From Constrictibacter sp. MBR-5 (GTDB lineage Bacteria; Pseudomonadota; Alphaproteobacteria; JAJUGE01), in the NCBI RefSeq assembly GCF_040549485.1, contig NZ_JBEPTK010000011.1, positions 121,750 to 185,749 of the forward strand: DNA of 64,000 bases, read 5' to 3'. This document shows positions 16,741 through 25,748 of this stretch, piece by piece; position 1 is the stretch's first letter; each line of letters begins with the position of its first letter. Made by a program: the position numbers and the translations under genes. A model generated the notes under the pieces. That model did no database searches. It had not been told where the DNA came from and worked only from the letters and a program-made list of their open reading frames with translations.

Positions 16741-17211
16741 TCACTCCTCTGCGTCGTCGCCCTTTTTCCCGTTCTCGACCAGCGGCGTCAGCGCCAGCAG
16801 GATGACGACGTTCACGACGCTCAGCACGATGGCGATCTCCAGCCGGGAATAGGCGATCGCGACACCGATGGCGCCGGCGTTCCAGACGCTGGCCGCGGTC
16901 ACCAGGCCGCGCACGTCGGGGCCGCGCTGCACGATCGCCCCGCCGCCGATGAAGCCGATGCCGGTGATGATGCCCTGGAGCACCCGCGCCTGGGTCTCCG
17001 CCGAAGCGTCGGGCATCGACGCCGCGATCAGCGCGAAGCCGCAGGCGCTCATCGCCACCACGGGCAGCGTGCGGAGGCCGACGCTGCTGCTCCCGTGCCC
17101 GCGCTCCCAGCCGATCGGGAGCGCCAGCGCCATGGCCAGCCCGATCCGCAGCAGGTCGTGCAGGACCCGCGCCCAGTCCAGGTCGAACAGCGTCGGATCG
17201 CCCATCTCCAT
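16741..17211 (-). CDS. MgtC/SapB family membrane protein
   Basis: 156 residues with about four to five membrane segments. LALPIGWERGHGSSSVGLRTL and GIITGIGFIGGGAIVQRGPDVRGLVTAASVW are the conserved MgtC blocks. The protein ends with a short charged tail. MgtC proteins are linked to growth at low Mg2+ and to inhibition of ATP synthase in pathogens; which applies here is not known. The stop lies 7 bp from the convergent flavoprotein gene. Confidence 0.9.
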   Translation of the reverse strand: MEMGDPTLFDLDWARVLHDLLRIGLAMALALPIGWERGHGSSSVGLRTLPVVAMSACGFALIAASMPDASAETQARVLQGIITGIGFIGGGAIVQRGPDVRGLVTAASVWNAGAIGVAIAYSRLEIAIVLSVVNVVILLALTPLVENGKKGDDAEE

Positions 17212-17338
17212 CCCGTGCCGTCCCTCCCGCGCCGGCGGCCGTTTGCCGCCGTCGCAGAAACAAGGCGCGGAGGGGCCGGTTCAACCGGAGGGGTTCGGGA
17301 AGGGATCGCCGCACCACGCGGCCGCGAAACCGTTCAGG

Positions 17339-18322
17339 TCACGCCGAGAGGACCGGTCCGTCGAGCAGGTCCATGATGTCGCCGAAATATCCCGCCGACC
17401 GTGCCGGCTGCGTCGGATCGGAGGTGATCGCCACGGCGAGCCGGCGTTCGGGATGCGCCGCGATCACCTGTCCGCCATAGCCCCGCGCCAGCACGTAGCC
17501 GCTGTCGGTCAGGAACCAGCCGTAGCCGTAGGCCATCCCGGAAAAGGGCGACAGGGTGCGGGGCTGCAGCGAGGCCCGCATCCAGTCCGGCGACACGATC
17601 TGCCGCCCGTCGTGGCGACCGCCGTCCCGAATCATCATGGCGATCCGCAGCATGGCGCGCGGCGTGAGCGCCATCTGGTTGCCGCCGAAATAGTAGCCTT
17701 GCGGGTCGGCCGTCCTGGCCGGGATCTCGATGCCCATCGGCCCGCCGAGGCGTTCCCGGGCCTGGACGAGCAGGGTCTTGCCCGTGGCCTCGGCCAGCGC
17801 CGCGCCGAGGACATGGCTCGAACCGGTCGAGTAGATCATGCGGCCGCCCGGACGGGCGACCATGGGCTGGCGCAGGACGTACGACACCCAGTTGCGCGAA
17901 CCGACCCACGCGCCGTAGTTCGCACCGGAGGTGCTCGCCAGCCCGGCCCGCAGCGTCACCAGATCTTCCATCGTGATGTCGGCCACGCCCTCGGTCGCGT
18001 CGCGCGGAATCAGGCCCGGCGCCACGTCGCGCAGGCGCGCCTGGACGTTCGCGATCTCGCCGCGCGCGATGGCGGCCCCCAGCAGCAGCGCCACGAGGCT
18101 CTTGGAGCAGGACTTGATGTTGGCGGCGGACTCGAGCCCGCCGCCCCGGCGCGCTGCGGCGAAGACGGTCTCGTCGCCGCGCCGGACGAGCAGCGCATGC
18201 ATCTGGGTCAGGCGTCCGAACGCATCGCCCAACGCCCCGGCCTGCTGGGCGGCGGCGGACCGTATCAGCGGGCCGCCCAGCATCAGCACGCCGGCGGACG
18301 ACATGAAGGTGCGTCGGTGCAT
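17339..18322 (-). CDS. Serine hydrolase of the beta-lactamase/class C family, Tat-exported
   Basis: 327 residues. MHRRTFMSSAGVLMLGG is a twin-arginine signal, so export of a folded enzyme is expected. The SxxK nucleophile motif is SCSK within NIKSCSKSLVALLLG, and the second motif is YSTGSSH where YxN is usual. The rest (PGGRMIYSTGSSH, MAYGYGWFL, ARGYGGQ) matches the esterase/penicillin-binding-like members more than true AmpC enzymes. It is monocistronic. The substrate cannot be told from sequence. Confidence 0.87.
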   Translation of the reverse strand: MHRRTFMSSAGVLMLGGPLIRSAAAQQAGALGDAFGRLTQMHALLVRRGDETVFAAARRGGGLESAANIKSCSKSLVALLLGAAIARGEIANVQARLRDVAPGLIPRDATEGVADITMEDLVTLRAGLASTSGANYGAWVGSRNWVSYVLRQPMVARPGGRMIYSTGSSHVLGAALAEATGKTLLVQARERLGGPMGIEIPARTADPQGYYFGGNQMALTPRAMLRIAMMIRDGGRHDGRQIVSPDWMRASLQPRTLSPFSGMAYGYGWFLTDSGYVLARGYGGQVIAAHPERRLAVAITSDPTQPARSAGYFGDIMDLLDGPVLSA

Positions 18323-18576
18323 CTGATCGGGTCCGTCGCTACGGATGCGTCGCCCCGTCACCCGTCGGGCCCTGGAGGCCGATGCGATCCTTCGCCCATG
18401 TCGACATATCCCAATTCCGTCGGCTGTGACCGGTGCGCGCTCGACAGGCGACATAGGCCGTTCGGCCTGCCGCGCCAGGGACCGAGTGGTCGAAGGCTGA
18501 TCGAGCGGCGGCCGGAACGGAAAACTTAGCCAATCGGCGAAGTTTTTCATTGCACCATCGGCGCTCCGAGGTACAG

Positions 18577-18592
18577 TTAGCCACATGACTAA
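18577..18592. promoter_or_regulatory. Possible ArsR operator overlapping the start codon
   Basis: TTAG (18577-18580) and CTAA (18589-18592) bracket an imperfect palindrome that matches its reverse complement at 12 of 16 positions and covers the arsR-like ATG. A second TTAGCCA lies about 50 bp upstream. Autorepression is inferred from family habit. Confidence 0.35.
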
Positions 18593-18926
18593 GCATGATC
18601 CCAACCTGTCGCTGCTGTTCCACGCGCTGGCCGACCCGACACGCCGGTCGATCCTGACGCGCCTCGCCGGAACGCCGACGCGGGTGACGGATCTGGCCGA
18701 TCCCACCGGGCTGCGGCTGCCGACGGTGATGCGGCACCTGTCCGTCCTGGAGGAGGCGGGGCTGATCACCACGGCCAAGGAAGGCCGGACCCGCACCTGC
18801 ACCCTCGTCCCCCAGGCCCTGGAACCGGCGCGGACATGGCTCGACGAGCAGCGCGCCATCTGGGAAGCCCGGCTCGATCGGCTGGACGACTACGTGATGA
18901 CCTTGATGAAGGAGCGCGAATCATGA
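18585..18926 (+). CDS. ArsR/SmtB-family transcriptional regulator
   Basis: 113 residues with a winged helix-turn-helix: LFHALADPTRRSILTRLA, then RLPTVMRHLSVLEEAGLITT. There is no Cys or His cluster for metal sensing. Members like this, followed by AHSA1/SRPBCC genes, are common in proteobacteria and are thought to repress them. The stop overlaps the next gene's ATG (ATGA), so all three genes form one operon. Confidence 0.92.
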   Translation: MTKHDPNLSLLFHALADPTRRSILTRLAGTPTRVTDLADPTGLRLPTVMRHLSVLEEAGLITTAKEGRTRTCTLVPQALEPARTWLDEQRAIWEARLDRLDDYVMTLMKERES

Positions 18927-19399
18927 TGCCCGACCTGGATCCGAACACCGACCTCAGCTTCACGCGCACGCTGGCCGTGCCGCGGCAGCTGGTCTGGGAC
19001 TGCTGGACGCAGCCCCGGCACATCCCGCACTTCTTCATTCCCGCCCCGCACAAGGTGACCGCGGTGGACATCGACCTGCGCGTCGGCGGCCGCTTCAACA
19101 CCGTCTTCGAGGTGGACGGCGCCGTCATCGACAATCGCGGCGTCTATCTGGAGGTCGTGCCGGTCGAGAAGCTGGTCTTCACCGATGCCTATACCGAAGG
19201 CTGGAAGCCCGCCCCCGAGCCCTTCATGACCGCGATCCTGCTGCTCGCCGACGCACCCGGCGGCGGCACGACCTACACCGCCATCGCCCGCCATCGCAAT
19301 CCGGAGACCCGCAAGACGCACGAGGACATGGGTTTCTTCGACGGCTGGGGCACGGTCGTGACGCAGCTGGAGACCTATGCGAAGGGCCTGATGCGATGA
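18923..19399 (+). CDS. SRPBCC/AHSA1 domain protein
   Basis: 158 residues, a single START-like domain: LSFTRTLAVPRQLVWDCWTQ, LRVGGRFNTVFE and GFFDGWGTVVTQLETYA are the family's N-terminal, middle and C-terminal blocks. These proteins form a hydrophobic ligand cavity; ligands are mostly unknown. It overlaps both neighbours by 4 bp, and the ArsR-like regulator upstream probably controls it. Confidence 0.9.
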   Translation: MMPDLDPNTDLSFTRTLAVPRQLVWDCWTQPRHIPHFFIPAPHKVTAVDIDLRVGGRFNTVFEVDGAVIDNRGVYLEVVPVEKLVFTDAYTEGWKPAPEPFMTAILLLADAPGGGTTYTAIARHRNPETRKTHEDMGFFDGWGTVVTQLETYAKGLMR

Positions 19400-20286
19400 G
19401 CGGCCGTTTCGCCACCCTCGCCTTCGAGCGGGAGGTCGCGGCCCCCGCCGAGACCCTGTGGCACGCCTGGACGGCGCCGGCCGCCCGCGCGGTCTGGGCC
19501 GCGCCGTCGCCGTCGGTCACCGTCGACTTTCTGGAGGCCGACACCAGGGTGGGCGGCCGTGAGGTCTCGCTCTGCAAGGTGGAGGGCCGGCCGGACATCC
19601 GGTGCGAATGCGGCTGGCTGGCGCTGCAGCCGCCGCTGCGCGGCGTGAACTGCGAGGTGATCTCGACCGCCGGCGCGCCGCGCTCGGCGGCGCTGGTGAC
19701 GGCGGACATCGCGGGCACGGACCAGCTCAGCCGGCTGGCCGTGACGGTACAGCTTTCGGCCCTCGCGCCCGACCTGGATGCGGCCGAAATGGCGGCCGAC
19801 TACCGGGACGGCTTCGGCGCCGGCCTCGACAACCTCGCGGGCGCGGCCGAGCGCACCATGCTGCTGCAGCGGGTGATCCGCGCGCCGCGATCGATCGTCT
19901 GGGGCGCCTGGATGAACCCCGAGACGCTGCCGCAATGGTGGGGACCGGATGGCTTCTCCTGCCGCACGAAGCGGATCGATCTGCGCACGGACGGCGAATG
20001 GGTGTTCGACATGATCGCGCCCGACGGCACGGTCTTCCCCAACCACCACCGCTACGGCGAGGTCCGGCCCGAGGAGCGCTTCGCCTACACGCTCCTGTGG
20101 GGCGAGAACGGTCCGAAACACGCCGACGCCTGGGCCTCCTTCGAGGACCGCGGCGGCGCCACCGAAGTCACGCTGGGCATGATCTTCAGCACCGCCGCCG
20201 AATTCCAGACGGCGAAGGGCTTCGGCGCGATCGAACTCGGCCAGCAGACCCTCGGCAAGCTGGAACGCTTCATCAACGCCCGCTGA
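19396..20286 (+). CDS. Tandem SRPBCC/AHSA1 protein
   Basis: 296 residues containing two AHSA1 domains. The first (FEREVAAPAETLWHAWTAPA, residues 10-150) is diverged. The second (LQRVIRAPRSIVWGAWMNPE, residues 156-296) keeps QWWGPDGFSC and GATEVTLGMIFSTAAEFQ. Two domains in one chain suggest an intramolecular dimer. Last gene of the ArsR operon. Confidence 0.88.
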   Translation: MSGRFATLAFEREVAAPAETLWHAWTAPAARAVWAAPSPSVTVDFLEADTRVGGREVSLCKVEGRPDIRCECGWLALQPPLRGVNCEVISTAGAPRSAALVTADIAGTDQLSRLAVTVQLSALAPDLDAAEMAADYRDGFGAGLDNLAGAAERTMLLQRVIRAPRSIVWGAWMNPETLPQWWGPDGFSCRTKRIDLRTDGEWVFDMIAPDGTVFPNHHRYGEVRPEERFAYTLLWGENGPKHADAWASFEDRGGATEVTLGMIFSTAAEFQTAKGFGAIELGQQTLGKLERFINAR

Positions 20287-20307
20287 ACAGGGTTCCCCCC
20301 TCCCCAC

Positions 20308-20346
20308 CTTCCCGGCGCGCGGCGCTGGCGCGCCGCGTCCGGGAAG
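20308..20346. repeat. GC-rich palindrome after the SRPBCC operon
   Basis: CTTCCCGG at the left and CCGGGAAG at the right enclose GCGCGCGGCGC-type stem sequence. It sits between convergent genes and may work as a bidirectional terminator. Confidence 0.65.
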
Positions 20347-20386
20347 ATGGCTTTAGGTGCGCCGCCCCGACGAAAGGACGCTGCCC

Positions 20387-21949
20387 TTACGGCCGCATCC
20401 CGAAGGTCCGCCGGCCCGGCTTGCGCAGCGGCGCCGCCAGGTCGGCGAACTCGCAGAGGAGCTTGCGGGTGTCGCGGGGGTCGATAATCTCCTCCACCCA
20501 AAAGGCCTCGGCCGTGCGGTGCGGCGAGCGGAGTTTGTTCAGGCGGGTCTCGATCTCGGTGAGCTTGGCCGCCGGGTCCTCGGCCGCCGCGATGTCGCCG
20601 CTGTAGGCGGCCTCGATGCCGCCCTCCAGCGGCAGCGAGCCCCAGCGCGCCGTGAGCCAGGCATAGCGCATGGCGAAGCGGTTGGCCGGCGCGTGCACCG
20701 CGCCCGCCACGCCGAAGGCGTTGCGCACGACGATGGTGCACCAGGGCACCGTCGTCTGGTTCACCGCCGCCATGGCGCGCACGCCGTGCCGGATGGTCGC
20801 CGCCTTCTCCGATTCGAGGCCGATGAGGAAGCCCGGGCAGTCGAGCAGGTAGACCACCGGCATGTGGAAGGTCTCGGCCATGTCGACGAAGCGCACGACC
20901 TTCTGGCAGGTCTCGGCCGTCCAGGCGCCGCCGTAGAAGTACGGGTCGCCCGCCATCACGGCGACCGGCAATCCGTCGAGCCGGGCGAAGCCCGTGATGA
21001 TCGAGCGGCCGAACAGCTGGCCCATCTCGAAGAAGGAGCCCTTGTCGACCAGCGCCTCGATTATCGGGCGCATCTTGTAGACCTTGCGATAGTCTTTCGG
21101 CACCGCGTTGAAGAGCATCTCCTCGCGCCGTTCCGGATCGTCGCTGCGCTCGGCGCGCGGCGCCACGTCGTGGGTCGAGGACGGCAGGTAGGAGAGGAAG
21201 CGCCGCGCGCAGGCGAAGGCCTCCGCCTCGGTGTCGACGGCATGGTCGACGCCGCCGGACCGGCACTGGATCTTCCAGCCGCCCAGTTCCTGCTTGGTCA
21301 GGTCCTGGCCGGTGCGCTTCACCACCGGCGGACCGGCGACGAACATCGCCGCCGTCTCCTTGGTCATCACCGAATAGTGGCAGGAGGCGAGGCGCGCCGC
21401 ACCCAGTCCCGCGACCGACCCCAGGCCGAGCCCGACCACCGGCACGTGCGACAGGTTCTCGGTGATGTAGTGGAACTGCGGTGTAGACGGCGTGAGGCCG
21501 CCCGGCAGGTTGGCGCGGCCGGTGGTCTCGATGGTCTTCACCGAGCCGCCGCCGCCGGAGCCCTCGACGATGCGCACGATCGGCAGGTGCAGTTCCTGCG
21601 CCATGCGCTCGGGGTAGAGCTGCTTCTCCTTGATCGTCGCGTCGGCCGATCCGCCGCGCACGGTGAAGTCGTCGCCGGTGACGACCACGGGGCGGCCGTC
21701 GATGGTGGCGCGGCCGATGACGCAGTTGGACGGCGTCAGGCGGATCAGCTTGCCGTCCTCGTCATATTCGGCGCTGCCGGCGACGGTGCCGATCTCGCGG
21801 AAGCTGCCCTTGTCGACCAGCCCGTCGACCCGCTCTCGGATCGTCAGGCGGCCGCCGTCGTGCTGGCGCTTCACCTTGTCGGGACCGCCCAGCTCGCGGG
21901 CCATGCTCTCGCGCAGGCGGAGGTCGTCGAGTTCGGGCTGCCAGTTCAT
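20387..21949 (-). CDS. Acyl-CoA carboxylase carboxyltransferase subunit (MmdA/PccB type)
   Basis: 520 residues, the normal length. N- and C-terminal crotonase-like halves are visible: GRATIDGRPVVVTGDDFTV and EGSGGGGSVKTIE in the first; FARLDGLPVAVMAGDP, YLLDCPGFLIG and AVNQTTVPWCTIVVRNAFG in the second. The last blocks hold the acyl-CoA and biotin pockets. It transfers CO2 between carboxybiotin and an acyl-CoA; the substrate could be propionyl-, methylcrotonyl- or another CoA. It is followed by no biotin carboxylase; a separate biotin-carrier gene lies at 28682. The upstream iclR-type gene is on the same strand. Confidence 0.9.
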   Translation of the reverse strand: MNWQPELDDLRLRESMARELGGPDKVKRQHDGGRLTIRERVDGLVDKGSFREIGTVAGSAEYDEDGKLIRLTPSNCVIGRATIDGRPVVVTGDDFTVRGGSADATIKEKQLYPERMAQELHLPIVRIVEGSGGGGSVKTIETTGRANLPGGLTPSTPQFHYITENLSHVPVVGLGLGSVAGLGAARLASCHYSVMTKETAAMFVAGPPVVKRTGQDLTKQELGGWKIQCRSGGVDHAVDTEAEAFACARRFLSYLPSSTHDVAPRAERSDDPERREEMLFNAVPKDYRKVYKMRPIIEALVDKGSFFEMGQLFGRSIITGFARLDGLPVAVMAGDPYFYGGAWTAETCQKVVRFVDMAETFHMPVVYLLDCPGFLIGLESEKAATIRHGVRAMAAVNQTTVPWCTIVVRNAFGVAGAVHAPANRFAMRYAWLTARWGSLPLEGGIEAAYSGDIAAAEDPAAKLTEIETRLNKLRSPHRTAEAFWVEEIIDPRDTRKLLCEFADLAAPLRKPGRRTFGMRP

Positions 21950-21996
21950 GTCTTCTCCTCGTGCGGGTGCCGGTTCGGCGGCGGTTGGGTGATGGG

Positions 21997-22959
21997 CTAC
22001 AGGGTTTCGGCGAGCGGCCGGACGCGGTGCTGCTCGACGCCGGTCAGCAGGTCGCGGACCTTGGCCAGCATGCCGAGCAGGCGCGGCCCGATGTCGGCGT
22101 GGATGCGATCTTCGGGCATCGTCGCGGCCAGTCCGCCGACGGTGAAGACGAAGTGGGTGGCGTGCGCCGGCGACCAGAGCGCCGCGGCGACGCCGTTGAT
22201 GTGCTCGATGTGCTCGCCCAGCGACAGGGCGTAGCCGTGGCGCTGCTGCTCGGCGAGGGCCCGCGGCAGGCAGGCGGCGAGCAGTTCCCACTGCTCGCGG
22301 TCCTGGTGGCGCAGGTCGCAGAGCAGCGCCTCGCGCTCGGCCGGCGCCAGCGCCGCCGCATAGGCGCGCCCGGCGGCGGTAGCGCCGATCGGAATCCGCG
22401 CGCCGAGGGCGGAATTGACGCTGGCGGCGCGGTGGCCGATCGCGTGCTCGATATAGACCATGTCGGCGCGGTCGCGGATCGTCATGCCGCAGACGGCCGG
22501 GATGTGGTCCGCCAGCTCCTGCAGGTGGGGGCGGACGGCGACGCGGAAGTCCATGCCGCGCAGGATGCCGCTGCCGAGCGCCGCCGCCCCCTCGCCCAGC
22601 TTGTACTTCAGGTCCTCGGGCAGGTAGGCCAGATAGCCGATCCGCGTCAGCGTGTAGGTCAGGCGCGACACGGTCGACTTGGGCAGGCCGGTGCGGCGCG
22701 CGATCTCCTGGTTGCCGAGGCGCACGTGATAGCCCTCGAAACAGCGCAGGACGTCGAAGGCCTTGGCGACCGCGTTGACGAAGCCGCGGTCGCCGGCGGC
22801 CGGGCCGTCGGCGGCGTCGACGAGCTTGCGCGAGGTGCGGCCCATGAGCGTCAGTCCGCCCCCGTCGGCGGCGGAAACCGCCGCCCGCCACCCGGTCGCC
22901 GCGCTGCCGACGCGGTCTCGCTCATCGAACGTCTCCCCTGCCGGCTCCAGCAGCCGCAT
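21997..22959 (-). CDS. IclR-family transcriptional regulator
   Basis: 320 residues. The winged helix reads AVAKAFDVLRCFEG, then LGNQEIARRTGLPKSTVSRLTYTLTRIGYL. The effector domain carries VYIEHAIGHR and IPIGATAAGRAYAAAL, as usual for IclR. The N-terminus up to about residue 38 is extra; a Met at residue 39 (MGRTSRK) is a credible alternative start. It probably controls both the carboxyltransferase and the divergent ABC transporter through the palindrome at 22974-22992. Confidence 0.92.
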   Translation of the reverse strand: MRLLEPAGETFDERDRVGSAATGWRAAVSAADGGGLTLMGRTSRKLVDAADGPAAGDRGFVNAVAKAFDVLRCFEGYHVRLGNQEIARRTGLPKSTVSRLTYTLTRIGYLAYLPEDLKYKLGEGAAALGSGILRGMDFRVAVRPHLQELADHIPAVCGMTIRDRADMVYIEHAIGHRAASVNSALGARIPIGATAAGRAYAAALAPAEREALLCDLRHQDREQWELLAACLPRALAEQQRHGYALSLGEHIEHINGVAAALWSPAHATHFVFTVGGLAATMPEDRIHADIGPRLLGMLAKVRDLLTGVEQHRVRPLAETL

Positions 22960-22973
22960 TTCTTATTCTGCAT

Positions 22974-22992
22974 AGTGGAATAAATTTCCACT
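22974..22992. promoter_or_regulatory. Probable IclR operator (perfect 7-bp inverted repeat)
   Basis: AGTGGAA and TTCCACT arms are separated by TAAAT. The core differs from the known E. coli IclR consensus TGGAAATNATTTCCA at only two central positions. It lies 15 bp upstream of the iclR-like start and in the shared promoter region of the ABC operon. Confidence 0.65.
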
Positions 22993-23207
22993 TGATCGTC
23001 AACTTATCTCGGGTCATCGTTCGGCCGCAATAGTCCGGACATCAACCGGGCAGCGCCGCTCGCCGGCGATGGAGAGGAAATGCCGCCAGCCGCGAAAACC
23101 GGGCGTCTCAGCCCGTCCCGAGCCCCATCGCCGCGCTGCGACCGGGGCTGCACGGACGTCGGTACCGCCACATCGGCGCACACAAGAAAGCCAGAAGGAG
23201 GGAGTTG

Positions 23208-24740
23208 ATGTCAGTGTTCTCGCGATCGGTCTTCGCCGGGATCGCGCTCGCGGCGCTGGTCGCCGGCGGCGCCCAGGCGACCCCCGACAAACAGCACGCC
23301 GTCGCCGCCGTGGGGATCGACATCACCACCGGGGACCCGCACAAGATCACCGGCGGCGGCGAGTACATGTTCTTCTCGAACGTGTTCGAATCGCTCTACG
23401 GCCACGACCTCGACGGCAAGCTGGTGCCACATCTGGCGCAGTCGCACGAGGTGAGCGCGGACGGCCTCACCTACACGTTCAAGCTCCGGCCGAACGTCAA
23501 GTTCCACGACGGCGAGGCGTTTACCGCCGAGGACGTGAAATATTCCTGGAAGCGGTCCAACGATCCGGAGATCAAGAACCCGCGCGCCAGCATCGTCACG
23601 AAGAACATCAAGGACGTCGAGATCGTAGACGACCTCACGGTCAAGTTCCACCTGACCAAGCCGAACTCGTCCCTGCTCGAGAATCTCGGCGAGTATTTCT
23701 ACATGATCCCGAAGGACTATGCCGAGAAGGTCGGCAACGAGACCTTCGGCAAGCAGCCGGTCGGCACGGGGCCCTACAAGTTCGTCTCGCGCCGCATTAA
23801 GGAAAATATTCAGCTCGAGGCGTTCAAGGAGCATTGGGGGCAGGTCCCTGGGGTCGAGAAGCTGACGCTGCAGATCGTGCCCGACGCCCAGACCCGCGTC
23901 GCGATGCTGCAGACCGGCGAGGCGGACATCGCCATCAACCTGCCGCCGCAGCTGGCGAAATCTGTCGACGCCGGGACCGACACCAAGATGGTGGTCAGCC
24001 CGAGCTTCCAGAACATCTTCATCGTCCTGAACATGCGCGGGTCGGACAAGGCGTTCGCCTCGACCAAGGTGCGGCAGGCGCTGAACCACGCCGTCGACAA
24101 GCAGACGCTGATCAAGAAGGTGATGTTCGGCTTCGCCACCCAGTCCACCGGGCCCTGCCACAAGGACATCATCGGCTGCGACATCGACCGCGAGCCCTAC
24201 GCCTACGACCCGAAGAAGGCGAAGAAGATGCTGGAGGAGGAGAAGTTCGACTTCTCCAAGACCTACCGCATGTTCGGCCTGGCGCCGGGCCGCGCCGCGC
24301 AGAGCAAGGAAGTGCTCGAGGCGGTCGCCTTCTATCTCAACCAGGTCGGCATCAAGACCGAGACCGAGTTCCTGGAATACGGGGCGTGGCTGGCGAAGCT
24401 GGGCGCCAAGGAGTTCGATACCTACGGCCTCTTCTGGCAGAACTGGACCGACTACAACAACGACCCGATGGGCCGCCTGCCGCGCAACATCCGCACGGAC
24501 GGCTACTTCTCCTGGTCGAGCTATCCGGAACTGGATCCGATGATCGACGAGGCGAACAGCATCGTCGATCCGAAGGAGCGGACGGAGCACCTGCGCAAGA
24601 TCTTCACGCGGCTCTACGACGACCCGCCGTGGATCATCCTCTGGACCACCGACAACACGGACGCGGCGCGCAAGAACGTCGACTGGAAGCCGCGCGCCAA
24701 CGTCTCCTGGCCGGTCTTCTGGCAGCTGAGCAAGCAGTGA
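23208..24740 (+). CDS. Peptide-type ABC transporter substrate-binding protein (SBP family 5)
   Basis: 510 residues with a signal peptide ending near GGAQA. The signature of family 5 binding proteins is present: SHEVSADGLTYTFKLRPNVKFHDGEAFTAEDVKYSW. Later NMRGSDKAFASTKVRQALNHAVDK is the conserved second-lobe motif. A GGAGG 6 bases before the ATG at 23208 fixes the start. Family 5 proteins bind di- or oligopeptides, but also nickel, opines or sugars; linkage to a carboxylase here hints at a metabolite. First gene of a six-gene operon. Confidence 0.92.
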   Translation: MSVFSRSVFAGIALAALVAGGAQATPDKQHAVAAVGIDITTGDPHKITGGGEYMFFSNVFESLYGHDLDGKLVPHLAQSHEVSADGLTYTFKLRPNVKFHDGEAFTAEDVKYSWKRSNDPEIKNPRASIVTKNIKDVEIVDDLTVKFHLTKPNSSLLENLGEYFYMIPKDYAEKVGNETFGKQPVGTGPYKFVSRRIKENIQLEAFKEHWGQVPGVEKLTLQIVPDAQTRVAMLQTGEADIAINLPPQLAKSVDAGTDTKMVVSPSFQNIFIVLNMRGSDKAFASTKVRQALNHAVDKQTLIKKVMFGFATQSTGPCHKDIIGCDIDREPYAYDPKKAKKMLEEEKFDFSKTYRMFGLAPGRAAQSKEVLEAVAFYLNQVGIKTETEFLEYGAWLAKLGAKEFDTYGLFWQNWTDYNNDPMGRLPRNIRTDGYFSWSSYPELDPMIDEANSIVDPKERTEHLRKIFTRLYDDPPWIILWTTDNTDAARKNVDWKPRANVSWPVFWQLSKQ

Positions 24741-24831
24741 CCGCAGCGGACGGCAGCGCCGGCGCCCCCGCCCCCGTCCACGCCTGGACCGGGCGGGGCG
24801 CGCCGGCCCCGCGTACCGGATCGTTTCCGAC

Positions 24832-25746
24832 ATGATGCGCTACATCATCAAGCGGCTGGGCCAGACCGTGGTCACGGCGATCTTCGTCACGATGATCGTC
24901 TTCGGGCTCGCGCGGCTGACGGGCGATCCGACGCTGCTGCTGCTGCCGACGGAATCGACCGAGGAGGACCGCCAGTTCTTCCGCAAGCAGCTCGGCCTCG
25001 ACCGCTCCCTGCCGGAGCAGTACCTCACCTTCATGGGCAACGCCCTGCGCGGCGACCTCGGCACCTCGTTCCGCTATCGCGAGCCCGCCCTCGACCTCGT
25101 GATCGACCGGCTGCCGGCGACGCTCGAACTCGCGGTGGCGTCGATGATCCTCGCGGTGCTGATCGCGATCCCGATCGGGGTGCTCGCGGCCGTCCGCCGT
25201 GGGAGCTGGATCGACAAGCTGGCGCGATGGTTCGCCACGGTCGGCCAGTCGACGCCGACCTTCTGGCTGGGCCTCATCCTGATCATGGTGTTCGCCGTCG
25301 ATCTCGGCCTGCTGCCCTCCTCGGGCCGGGGCGGCCTCAGCCACCTCATCCTCCCCGCGGTGACGCTCGGCTGGTACTCCGCCGCCGCCATCGCGCGGCT
25401 CACGCGCTCCAGCATGCTGGAGATGATGCAGAGCGACTTCGTTCGGTTCGAACGCCTCTCCGGGCTGCCGGAATGGGTGATCGTCACGCGCCACGCCCTG
25501 AAGAACGCGGCGATCCCGATCATCACCTACATGGCGCTGCAGTTCGGCGTGCTGCTGTCCGGCGCCGTGGTGACGGAACGCGTCTTCGCCTGGCCGGGCC
25601 TCGGCCAGATGGTGGTGGAGGCGATCAACAGCCGCGACTACCCGGTCGTCCAGGCCGCGGTTCTCGTCGCGTCGCTGCTGTTCCTGCTGATCAACCTCGC
25701 CGTCGACCTGGTCTACAGCTGGCTCGACCCCCGGATCAGGTACTGA
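24832..25746 (+). CDS. ABC transporter permease, DppB/OppB type
   Basis: 304 residues with six membrane segments. The N-terminus MMRYIIKRLGQTVVTAIFVTM is the typical DppB start. The EAA loop (ARLTRSSMLEMMQSDFVRFERLSGLPEWVIVTRHALKNA) contacts the ATPases. The gap from the binding-protein gene is 91 bp and GC-rich. It pairs with the next permease, which starts 2 bp after its stop. Confidence 0.93.
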   Translation: MMRYIIKRLGQTVVTAIFVTMIVFGLARLTGDPTLLLLPTESTEEDRQFFRKQLGLDRSLPEQYLTFMGNALRGDLGTSFRYREPALDLVIDRLPATLELAVASMILAVLIAIPIGVLAAVRRGSWIDKLARWFATVGQSTPTFWLGLILIMVFAVDLGLLPSSGRGGLSHLILPAVTLGWYSAAAIARLTRSSMLEMMQSDFVRFERLSGLPEWVIVTRHALKNAAIPIITYMALQFGVLLSGAVVTERVFAWPGLGQMVVEAINSRDYPVVQAAVLVASLLFLLINLAVDLVYSWLDPRIRY

Positions 25747-25748
25747 CC

